A stretch of 11,370 nt of DNA from assembly GCA_024638395.1 (NCBI GenBank), contig JAHEKK010000058.1:1-11370 (forward strand), written 5' to 3'. The position numbers were made by a program, and so were the translations under genes. The notes under the pieces were generated by a model. It was not told where the DNA came from, searched no databases, and saw nothing but the letters and a program-made list of their open reading frames with translations. Within the stretch, counting starts at the first letter, position 1, and each line of letters begins with the position of its first letter. This DNA comes from Gemmatimonadota bacterium (lineage in GTDB: Bacteria; Gemmatimonadota; Gemmatimonadetes; Longimicrobiales; Gaopeijiaceae). This document shows, piece after piece, positions 1 through 6,350 of this stretch.

Positions 1-1270
1 CACCCCGGGCCTCGTCGACGTGGAGTACCCGTTCCACCATCCACGGGCCGCTTGTGAGCTGCGCCTCAGACTCTCCGTCCGGGCCGAGCATGTAGAGGTG
101 GGCCCACCCGTCCCGCTGAGACCACCACAACACGTCTCCGTCTGCAAACACGTACCACGAGGCGGGGGCGAGGCGATTCCCGTGTCCCATCTCCACGTAT
201 GTCTTGCCCGATTCGTGGGCGAGAACTTCCGAGGACCCCGTTTCGGCGTCGAAGCCGTTCAACCACATGTCCTTGTAGGCTCGATTGGTCGAGACGACGT
301 ACAGGGTCGAACCGTCGGCGCTCCAGGCCGAGTCCGGCACGGATCCGCCTACCGACAGCTGTAGGGGTTGCTCAGGGAACTCGACGGCGGCGTTGGACGC
401 GACCGTGGGGAGGGCGGTGGATCCTCCGTCGCCGTCTTCATCGACGGTGGGGATATCCAACGTGAGAATGTGGACTCCGGGAACAGGAACGACCGAGTCT
501 CCCGGGAGAGCGTACGGCTGTGAATAGTGCTCAGGACGCTGCGGCGTCATCGAGATGTAGTGGTGGTGCTCGACACCCCGCTCGTCGGTTCGTTCCACGG
601 CCAGCCGGCGAGAGTCGGGGGACCAGTACACATCGGGTCGGCGAGGCTCTTTGTTGCGTTGCTGATTCGCCCGGGGAGCCGTGAGCCCGTATCCGAAGAA
701 CTCCTCGCCGTCCGTGGTCACCCGAGTGGAATCCCCGCCTCCCTTCGGCCGGACGTAGAGATCGTGTTCCACCACGAAGGCTTCCCACCGATCGTCGGGT
801 GAGGCCACGTAGGGGGTCTCAGTTGCCAGGGTATCCGCTACTGAACAGGCATAGGCGATGATGTCGCATTGGAACCGCTTCGCCTGTGCGTCGAACGCGA
901 TGCTCTGCAGCTCGTCGACGAACTCGAAGTCGTCGAAGGGTAGCTTCGTCCCCACATAGGCGGTGTCGTCAGCCACCGACATGGCCGAGGCGAGCCGGTG
1001 ATGGTCGAACAAACGCTGGCGGCTCCGGGCCGTCGGATCAACGACGATGAACTCGTGCCCCTCACCGAGACGATTCCGATACCAGAAACGTCGCCCGTCC
1101 TCCAACCAGTTCGGGTCCACCTGGTCATGCGAGATCATCTGGGACGAGTGCCAACCCAGGAATCGCTCAGCACGGTTGTAGTCGACCTCCTGAGCGGAAG
1201 TGTCCCCAGGGGCGACGAGGCCGAGTGGTAAGGCCATGGCGAGAATGCAAAGCCAGAATCGATTCGACAT
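1..1270 (-). CDS. S9 family (DPP-IV-type) serine peptidase, N-terminal part, runs off left edge
   Basis: The minus-strand frame is open from an ATG at 1270 to the window edge, giving 423 residues and no stop. An AAAGGAG ribosome binding site (1277-1283) lies 6 nt upstream and fixes the start. Residues 1-27 look like a Sec signal peptide (hydrophobic core, ending TSAQ). The rest resembles the beta-propeller domain of dipeptidyl-peptidase IV relatives (PF00930): blade-type motifs ASPDD (156-160), YWSPDSRRLAVERTDE (215-230) and DSAWSADGSTLYVVSTNR (323-340), then WWSQRDGWAHLYM (392-404) and LTSGPWMV (415-422), which are typical of the last blades before the hydrolase domain. A CDIIAYAC cysteine pair (135, 142) is also seen in bacterial relatives. 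The alpha/beta-hydrolase domain with the Ser-Asp-His triad would lie beyond the left edge, so catalysis cannot be confirmed here. The likely role is release of dipeptides from proline-containing peptides in the periplasm or outside the cell. Confidence 0.9.
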   Translation of the reverse strand, partial: MSNRFWLCILAMALPLGLVAPGDTSAQEVDYNRAERFLGWHSSQMISHDQVDPNWLEDGRRFWYRNRLGEGHEFIVVDPTARSRQRLFDHHRLASAMSVADDTAYVGTKLPFDDFEFVDELQSIAFDAQAKRFQCDIIAYACSVADTLATETPYVASPDDRWEAFVVEHDLYVRPKGGGDSTRVTTDGEEFFGYGLTAPRANQQRNKEPRRPDVYWSPDSRRLAVERTDERGVEHHHYISMTPQRPEHYSQPYALPGDSVVPVPGVHILTLDIPTVDEDGDGGSTALPTVASNAAVEFPEQPLQLSVGGSVPDSAWSADGSTLYVVSTNRAYKDMWLNGFDAETGSSEVLAHESGKTYVEMGHGNRLAPASWYVFADGDVLWWSQRDGWAHLYMLGPDGESEAQLTSGPWMVERVLHVDEARG

Positions 1271-1360
1271 CACGGACTCCTTTGTTGCCTCGAGGGGACG
1301 TTCCCGACGATTGGCCTCCGGGTTGACGGGTTTGGCCAGGAGCGTCTCCGGCCGCCCGAA

Positions 1361-1396
1361 GTGCGACAACCTAGTGGGCCGCCAAACTTGTCGCAC
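1361..1396. repeat. Perfect 9-bp inverted repeat in divergent intergenic region (possible operator)
   Basis: GTGCGACAA (1361-1369) is repeated in inverse orientation as TTGTCGCAC (1388-1396), with an 18-nt spacer. The octamer AAACTTGT overlapping the right arm (1384-1391) recurs directly at 1407-1414, 23 bp on, followed by a similar GC-rich tail. The site sits between the divergent S9 peptidase and DinB-protein genes, about 90 bp from the first and 150 bp from the second. This fits an operator for a dimeric regulator, but no regulator gene is in the window. It could also form a 9-bp RNA stem with a long loop. Confidence 0.45.
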
Positions 1397-1473
1397 CAAG
1401 CGGGGTAAACTTGTGCGGCCGTCTATCGACGGGCAGCTTCATGGCGTTCCCGCAGGGCAAGTCCCTTGGTGAA

Positions 1474-1492
1474 CACGGCTCATGGAGCCGTG
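1474..1492 (+). promoter_or_regulatory. 8-bp perfect hairpin in the likely leader of the DinB-family gene
   Basis: CACGGCTC (1474-1481), a three-base ATG loop and GAGCCGTG (1485-1492) form a perfect stem about 50 nt before the GTG start of the downstream gene. No T-run follows, so it is not an ordinary intrinsic terminator. It may be a leader RNA structure or a short palindromic protein-binding site. Function is unknown. Confidence 0.35.
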
Positions 1493-1529
1493 CCCAAGAG
1501 GCGGGAGCCATCGATCAGTCCGGTAACCC

Positions 1530-1534
1530 AGGAG
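1530..1534 (+). promoter_or_regulatory. Ribosome binding site deciding a GTG start
   Basis: AGGAG lies 9 nt before the GTG at 1544. It selects this GTG over TTG/GTG codons further upstream (1466, 1469) in the same open frame. The protein then begins exactly at a normal signal peptide. Confidence 0.7.
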
Positions 1535-1543
1535 TGTATTCAC

Positions 1544-2059
1544 GTGAAGAACGCAGCAGCTTTGGCCCTTGCGGCCGCCCTCGTCCTGCCGGCATCGGCC
1601 ACGGCGCAGGACGCCGTGGTCCAGTCCCTCAAGGGCCTACACCAGATCACCGAGCAGTATATCGTGGCCACGGCTGAAATGGTCAGCGAGGACCTCTATT
1701 CCTTCCAGCCCACCGAGGAAGTGCGGACGATGGGGGGCCTCCTGGCCCACATCGCGAATGCCCAGTACCTCTTCTGTTCCGCAGCGGCCGGCGAGGAGAG
1801 CCCGAATTCGGCCAATCTCGAGGAGACGTTGACGACCAAAGCCGACATCGTGGCCGGTTTGAAGGAGGCGTTCGCATACTGCCAGGGCGTCTACGCCGGC
1901 ATGACCGACGCCAAGGGAGCGGAAGCCCGGAACTTCTTCGGTAACGAAATGGCGGCGTCCGGTGTGCTGGCCTTCAACTCCGCCCACAACTATGAGCACT
2001 ACGGCAATCTGGTCACGTACATGAGGATCAACGGCATCACGCCGCCGTCCTCCATGTAA
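1544..2059 (+). CDS. Secreted DinB-family (four-helix bundle) protein
   Basis: This 171-residue protein starts at GTG with a good AGGAG. Residues 1-21 form a Sec signal peptide (KNAAALALAAALVLPASATA, then QD), so the mature protein should be periplasmic or extracellular. The remainder matches the DinB/DinB_2 fold: a helix with GGLLAHIANAQ contributing His69, and a C-terminal helix NSAHNYEHYGNLVTYMRI contributing His148 and His152. These three histidines fit the family's usual metal-binding triad. DinB-fold proteins include thiol transferases and many of unknown activity; the name reflects a damage-inducible Bacillus gene and does not imply a DNA-repair role here. The gene is divergent from the S9 peptidase and ends before a strong hairpin. 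No substrate can be deduced. The family call is confident; the biochemical role is unknown. Confidence 0.88.
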   Translation: MKNAAALALAAALVLPASATAQDAVVQSLKGLHQITEQYIVATAEMVSEDLYSFQPTEEVRTMGGLLAHIANAQYLFCSAAAGEESPNSANLEETLTTKADIVAGLKEAFAYCQGVYAGMTDAKGAEARNFFGNEMAASGVLAFNSAHNYEHYGNLVTYMRINGITPPSSM

Positions 2060-2091
2060 GCGCAGAAAGGCCGCGGTTCGGGCCCAGTGCA

Positions 2092-2122
2092 AAGGGCGGG
2101 CCCCTGTTGGGGGTCCGCCCTT
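2092..2122. terminator. GC-rich hairpin, probable bidirectional terminator
   Basis: AAGGGCGGGCCCC (2092-2104) pairs with GGGGTCCGCCCTT (2110-2122) over 13 bp with one G-T pair and a five-base TGTTG loop. It lies in the 94-bp gap between the convergent DinB-family gene and the epimerase gene. The flanking A/T bases are short, so termination in both directions is inferred mainly from stem strength and position. Confidence 0.72.
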
Positions 2123-2153
2123 CGCGTTTGAGAACAGAATGGGTGCCTGTGCC

Positions 2154-3134
2154 CTATCGTGCTCCCACGGCTTCCAGGATTTCCCGATCTCGCTCCAGGT
2201 GTAGCTGGAAACCATCCCGCCGCTCCTCGGGCAGGGTGCGGAACCACTCGAGGGTGTCGAACGCAGTCTCGGCGAGCGGTCGGAACGTGAGCCCGGCAGC
2301 CACCGCCAGATTGGAACGGACACGGGAGATTCCCCGAGTCGCGCCCCCCGCCGGTGGGTACCAGAGAGGAAACCGGGCTTCCCGTTCCATCAGCACGGCT
2401 TCGTCGACCCAGGTGAAGGAAACGGGGGCCGATGTGATCGCCCTGATCCCATAGAGGAACTCCGCCATGGATGTTTCCTGGAGGGTCGGTCCAGCCGCAT
2501 TGAACGTGCCTCCCGTGTCGCTCTCGAGGAGGTGAACGAAGAACTCGGCGAGGTCCCGCACGTCCACGAATTGGACCGGCTCGGTCTGAAGGCCCGGAGC
2601 GATGGTCGGACCGCCGTGGTCGATGCGGACCGGCCAGTACGTGAATCGGTCGGTTGGATCGCCCGGGCCGGCCACCACGTGCAGCCGCACCACCGTGGCC
2701 CGGGAGCCGTAGGTCTCTCTGACGGCCTCTTCGCACAGCACCTTCAACGGTCCGTAGAACCGGTTCACATCTTCCGACGCAGGGTCCTCGATGGGAAGCA
2801 CTCGCGCGTCCTCGGGTAGCTCGTCCTGATCGAAGTCATACACGGAGCCTGTCGAGGTGAACAGGTAGCGGCCGGTCGTGGACTCCAGGAGCTGGGCGGA
2901 ATCAAGGACGTGGCGAGGCACATACCCGCTGTTGTCGATGACGGCGTCCCACGTTCGGCCCCTCAGGTTGTCGAGTCGACCGTCGCGGTCGCCGATCAGC
3001 GTTTCGACGCCGGGGAACAAACCGACGTTGGACCGGCCCCGGTTGAACAGGGTGACGTCGTGGCCACGGTACTGGGCGTACCGCACCATGTGGGGTCCGA
3101 TGAAGCCCGTGCCCCCGAGAATGAGGATCCGCAT
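2154..3134 (-). CDS. NAD(P)-dependent epimerase/reductase, extended SDR family
   Basis: The protein has 326 residues from the ATG at 3134; an in-frame ATG 12 bases further upstream lies inside the preceding gene and is less likely. It begins directly with the Rossmann strand and nucleotide motif GGTGFIG (7-13). Asn31-Arg32 after the second strand suggests a preference for NADP(H), which is inference. The active-site residues of the family are present: the STGS segment at 94-97 and the Tyr127-x-x-x-Lys131 pair (FYGPLK). GPGDP at about 163-167 and FVDVRDLA further on fit the atypical sugar-epimerase-like SDRs (NAD_binding_10/Epimerase group). There is no signal peptide, so it is cytosolic. It is the second gene of an operon, overlapping the Gfo/Idh/MocA gene by one base, which suggests a shared pathway, probably sugar or cyclitol oxidation, reduction or epimerisation. 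The substrate cannot be read from the sequence. It ends with TAG at 2154, near the hairpin at 2092-2122. Confidence 0.88.
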   Translation of the reverse strand: MRILILGGTGFIGPHMVRYAQYRGHDVTLFNRGRSNVGLFPGVETLIGDRDGRLDNLRGRTWDAVIDNSGYVPRHVLDSAQLLESTTGRYLFTSTGSVYDFDQDELPEDARVLPIEDPASEDVNRFYGPLKVLCEEAVRETYGSRATVVRLHVVAGPGDPTDRFTYWPVRIDHGGPTIAPGLQTEPVQFVDVRDLAEFFVHLLESDTGGTFNAAGPTLQETSMAEFLYGIRAITSAPVSFTWVDEAVLMEREARFPLWYPPAGGATRGISRVRSNLAVAAGLTFRPLAETAFDTLEWFRTLPEERRDGFQLHLERDREILEAVGAR

Positions 3135-3136
3135 CA
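3132..3136 (-). other. TGATG stop/start overlap
   Basis: On the minus strand the TGA stop of the oxidoreductase (3136-3134) shares its A with the ATG of the epimerase (3134-3132). Such one-base overlaps usually mean that ribosomes finishing the first gene restart on the second, keeping the two products in fixed proportion. Confidence 0.8.
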
Positions 3137-4633
3137 GATGGCCCACCCTTTCCGGTAGAGGCGAGTCAGGTAGTCGTTGGCCTCCGGGATGTTGGTGATC
3201 CGCATGGCCTCGCCGTCGTAGTGTATCGTTCGGCCTTGCCCGGTTCTCAGAGCGACGACACCGAGGAGCATGATCTCCGTGAGTTTCGCGGCATAGGAGA
3301 AGGGGCTGGTAGCGGTCTCCTCTCCCTTGCAGGCGTTCACCCAGTTCATCTGGTGGGTGCTCTCGATGCGGGGATGGGTCTCCGGCACGGCTTCGGCCTG
3401 CTCCTTCACCGACTCCGGGAAGATCTGCGGATTCCGTCCGTAGGTTTCATGCATCAGAATCCCCCGCTCCCCGACGAAAAGCACTCCCCCGGTCCGGTCC
3501 AGCTCGATGTCGTCAGGGAGTGCGGCCGGGCGGGGTGGCATCAACCCACCGTCGTACCAGCTCATGGAAACGGGTGGCCGGTCGCCTCGAGCCGGAAAGT
3601 CGTAGTGTGCCGTCATGGCCAGGGGGTATGAGTCAGGATCCTCGGCCGGCCCGCCCCAGGGGGTCGACGTCGCCTCCACCGAGGTGGGATAGCCGAGGTC
3701 GAGGGCCCACACCGGGTGATCCACGAGATGCGCGCCCATGTCACCGAGGGCCGACACTCCGAAGTCCACCCAGCCACGCCAGTTGAATGGATGGTAGATG
3801 GGATGGTAGGGGACGTCCTTGGCAACCGGCCCAACATAGAGCTCCCAGTCCATGTCGGGCGAACGGCCGTAGCCCGTGTACATCATCTCTGCCGTCATCC
3901 CATGGATGGCGCCCTGATGCCACTGCTGGTACCAGCCCGGGTTCAGGCCGTCGTTCCACGGCTGGGGCCGGAGGACTCCCTGTGGCCAGATGGGGCGGTT
4001 GGTCCAGATATGCACGTCATGGACGGGCCCGAGGACCCCGGCCTCGATCCACTCGTTGATTCGCCGGGCGTCGTCTCCCGAGTGACCTTGGTTCCCCATC
4101 TGGGTGACCACGCCCGTCTCCTGGGCGGTCTGGGCGAGGACCCTGGCTTCATGGACGGAATACGTGAGGGGCTTCTCGACGTAGACGTGCTTCCCCTCCT
4201 CCATGGCAGCCTTCGCGATGGCAGCGTGGAGGTGGTCGGGGGTGGCCACCACGATGGCATCGATATCGCGTTCAGCTTCCAGCATACGCCGAAAGTCCGT
4301 GTACCTACGGGCGTCGCGGTACTGCTCCTGCCAGCGGTGTCCTTCCTCGCGAGGCTCGCCGTCGCGGTTGGTGAGGTGCTCGGTCACCCTTCTGTCCACG
4401 ATGCCGAAATCCACGTCACAGACGGCGCTGATCCGCTCGGACCCGAGCTCCAGGGCGTTCCCGGTTCCCTGACCCCCCACACCGACGATGGCGATATTCA
4501 AGGTGTCGGACGGGGCCTGGTAGCCGGGTCCCCCCAACACGTGGCGGGGGACGATTGTGGCGCCCATGGCCAGCTTCACCGAATCGGAAACGAACTGGCG
4601 TCGCGAAGGGGCCGGGCGCGTGGGCGGGGTCAT
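3134..4633 (-). CDS. Gfo/Idh/MocA family oxidoreductase with Tat-type N-terminus
   Basis: The protein has 499 residues. I chose the ATG at 4633 because GGAGG (4643-4647) lies 9 nt upstream and the protein then begins just before a twin-arginine motif, SRRQF (10-14); an upstream TTG or similar codon at 4708 would add 25 uncharacteristic residues. A modest hydrophobic stretch follows (about 19-29). The Rossmann domain starts with IAIVGVGGQGTGN (47-59), then VVATPDHLHA (128-137) and the family's EKP signature at Glu153-Lys154-Pro155. Further on are WTNRPIWPQG and GDMGAHLVDHPVWAL, segments characteristic of the large Tat-tagged Gfo/Idh/MocA group in Planctomycetes and related phyla. The family performs NAD(P)-dependent oxidation or reduction of sugars, inositols and related alcohols; the substrate is unknown here. 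It is the first gene of a coupled pair with the SDR epimerase and is divergent from the PhoX-like gene. Confidence 0.9.
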   Translation of the reverse strand: MTPPTRPAPSRRQFVSDSVKLAMGATIVPRHVLGGPGYQAPSDTLNIAIVGVGGQGTGNALELGSERISAVCDVDFGIVDRRVTEHLTNRDGEPREEGHRWQEQYRDARRYTDFRRMLEAERDIDAIVVATPDHLHAAIAKAAMEEGKHVYVEKPLTYSVHEARVLAQTAQETGVVTQMGNQGHSGDDARRINEWIEAGVLGPVHDVHIWTNRPIWPQGVLRPQPWNDGLNPGWYQQWHQGAIHGMTAEMMYTGYGRSPDMDWELYVGPVAKDVPYHPIYHPFNWRGWVDFGVSALGDMGAHLVDHPVWALDLGYPTSVEATSTPWGGPAEDPDSYPLAMTAHYDFPARGDRPPVSMSWYDGGLMPPRPAALPDDIELDRTGGVLFVGERGILMHETYGRNPQIFPESVKEQAEAVPETHPRIESTHQMNWVNACKGEETATSPFSYAAKLTEIMLLGVVALRTGQGRTIHYDGEAMRITNIPEANDYLTRLYRKGWAI

Positions 4634-4888
4634 CCTGTGGGGCCTCCAGGTTCCGTGTGGACCGGACTCCTCTGGAAAGTGGGTTTTCGAATCCGTCTGT
4701 GCCAGCAACCTTGCCGGGCCCTCCGGGTCTCTCGACCTTTGCTCCCGTCCCGTCCGCGGTGGCCGGGCGCCATTCAGGGAGCACTCGATGCATTTCTCTG
4801 CTCTGCTGTCCAGAGGGACCCTCGGGGATTACGCCCGAGCACCGCGGATGGCTAGCCGGCGGCGCCCCGACGCAGACGCTACCACGCC
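4634..4888. other. Divergent intergenic region between oxidoreductase and PhoX-like genes
   Basis: These 255 bases should carry promoters for both flanking genes. The ribosome binding site for the leftward gene is clear (4643-4647). I could not find a convincing -35/-10 pair in either direction, nor a good Shine-Dalgarno sequence before the ATG at 4889. No small gene is supported here. Confidence 0.6.
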
Positions 4889-6304
4889 ATGAATCTCGGG
4901 CGGCGCGATTTCCTGGAACGGCTGGCCCGGGCCGGCGGAGGCGTGGCCCTCACTCCCTCGGTGGTGGGCCTGATGGCCTGCAACGAGCGCACCTCCGCGT
5001 CGGGTGTCGCCTCCCCTTATGGGCCCCTGGCGCCCGGCGCCGACTCACCCGAGCTGGAGATCCCGGCGGGGTTCCGGTGCGTCCGAATCAGCACGGGCGC
5101 TCAGCCGTCCGCGGTTCGGGAGGGACTCTTCGTTCCCAATGCCTTCGACGGGATGGCCGCATTCCCGCTGCCTAACGGAAACATCCGTCTCATTCGGAAC
5201 CATGAAATGGTCGACGGGGCTCGTGCCGCCGTGCCCCTCGCCAGTCCCCACTACGATCCGAAGGGTTCCGGAGGGACCACCTCTCTGGAGGTGCGGGTGG
5301 CGGGGGAAGGCGGAGATCTCCAGGTCGAGTTGGTCGACGAATACGTGTCCCTCGCGGGTACCCGTGTGAACTGCGCCGGCGGACCGACGCCATGGGGGAG
5401 CTGGCTGTCGTGCGAGGAGATCACTACGGGCCAGGCACAGGGGTTCGACCAGCCCCACGGCTACGTCTTCGAAGTCCCTGCTGCAGCGACGGGTCCCGTG
5501 GACCCGGTGCCCCTCAAGGAGATGGGCCGGTTCATCCATGAGGCCGTGGCCGTGGATCCCGATACCGGGATCGTCTACGAGACCGAAGACGCCTGGTACC
5601 GGCCCAACGATGCCAACCTTCCCGGGGCCGGGTTCTACCGGTTCCTTCCCCACGAGCCCGGCGTGCTCCGCGCGGGTGGCCGGCTCCAGGTCATGGCCGT
5701 GGTCGATCGCCCCGGCTACGTGACGGCCCGGGGGCAGGTGCCGGGGACGGTGCTTCCGGTGTACTGGATCGATCTGGACGATCCGGACCCGCCCACCGTG
5801 GATACGGATCCCCTGGCCCTGTTTCGGGAGGGCTTGGCCAAAGGCGCTGCGGCATTCGCGCGTCTCGAGGGGGCGTTCTACGGAGACGGAGGGATCTATG
5901 TGGTGTCCACCAATGGAGGCGACGCCACCGCGGGCCAGGTGTTCCACTACAGGCCAACGTCGGCCGAGAGGGGTGAGCTCACGCTGGTCTTCGAATCCCC
6001 TTCGAGCGAAGTGCTCGACGGCCCCGACAACATCGTCGTGACCCCTCGGGGCGGCCTGTTGATGTGCGAGGACAGCGCGGGTGACCAGTACGTGCGGGGG
6101 CTCGACCACGCCGGCAACGTCATCGACCTCGTCCGTGCGGTCCACCTGGAGGGAGGGCGCCAGCCGGGCGAGTTCGCCGGTTCCTGCTTCAGCTCCGACG
6201 GGCGCGTCCTCTTTTTCAATGTCCAGGGAGGCCGGGAGATCGGGTCCACCATCCAGAGCGCTACCTACGCAATGTGGGGGCCCTGGGAAGCGGGGCCTCT
6301 TTAG
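4889..6304 (+). CDS. PhoX-like (DUF839) putative phosphatase, Tat-exported lipoprotein
   Basis: The protein has 471 residues. The N-terminus GRRDFL (4-9), a hydrophobic segment and LMAC (28-31) combine a twin-arginine signal with a lipobox, so export as a folded, lipid-anchored protein with Cys31 as the modified residue is likely. The body matches the PhoX/DUF839 family (PF05787): NCAGGPTPWGSWLSCEE (161-177), IHEAVAVDPDTGIVYETED (about 216-234), and a C-terminal EFAGSCFSSDGRVLFFNVQGG region ending in GPW. In characterised PhoX enzymes a cysteine and several carboxylates hold an iron-calcium cofactor; Cys162 or Cys175 and the Glu-rich motifs are candidates here. Known PhoX proteins are usually longer (over 550 residues), so this belongs to a shorter DUF839 branch, and phosphomonoesterase activity is probable rather than shown. 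Its start lacks an obvious ribosome binding site. No PhoB-box-like repeat was recognised upstream. Confidence 0.87.
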   Translation: MNLGRRDFLERLARAGGGVALTPSVVGLMACNERTSASGVASPYGPLAPGADSPELEIPAGFRCVRISTGAQPSAVREGLFVPNAFDGMAAFPLPNGNIRLIRNHEMVDGARAAVPLASPHYDPKGSGGTTSLEVRVAGEGGDLQVELVDEYVSLAGTRVNCAGGPTPWGSWLSCEEITTGQAQGFDQPHGYVFEVPAAATGPVDPVPLKEMGRFIHEAVAVDPDTGIVYETEDAWYRPNDANLPGAGFYRFLPHEPGVLRAGGRLQVMAVVDRPGYVTARGQVPGTVLPVYWIDLDDPDPPTVDTDPLALFREGLAKGAAAFARLEGAFYGDGGIYVVSTNGGDATAGQVFHYRPTSAERGELTLVFESPSSEVLDGPDNIVVTPRGGLLMCEDSAGDQYVRGLDHAGNVIDLVRAVHLEGGRQPGEFAGSCFSSDGRVLFFNVQGGREIGSTIQSATYAMWGPWEAGPL

Positions 6305-6350
6305 ACAACCTCCTCGCGAGTCTGCCGGTACTGGCTGTCGGCTTTGGGCG

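Noticed and set aside
1323..1328. TTGACG as a -35 box for the DinB gene
   Set aside because: No acceptable -10 hexamer lies 16-18 nt downstream in the GC-rich sequence that follows.
1637..2323. 228-codon minus-strand frame spanning the DinB gene and the terminator
   Set aside because: It crosses a strong hairpin and is antisense to a well-supported DinB protein.
4680..4705. TGGCAC sequence (minus strand) resembling a sigma-54 -24 element upstream of the Gfo gene
   Set aside because: The required -12 TTGC-type element is missing at the correct spacing (GATT is found instead).
3716..4855. 379-codon open frame on the plus strand opposite the Gfo/Idh/MocA gene
   Set aside because: It is antisense to a gene with clear family motifs, rich in Gly/Pro/Arg/His with no recognisable domain, as expected for a shadow frame in high-GC DNA.
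5045..6145. 366-codon minus-strand open frame opposite the PhoX-like gene
   Set aside because: Antisense shadow with His/Arg/Gly-biased composition and no family features.
6324..6345. Short GCCG/CGGC stem followed by TTT between the PhoX-like and repeat-protein genes
   Set aside because: Only 4 bp of stem with an 11-nt loop; too weak to call as a terminator.
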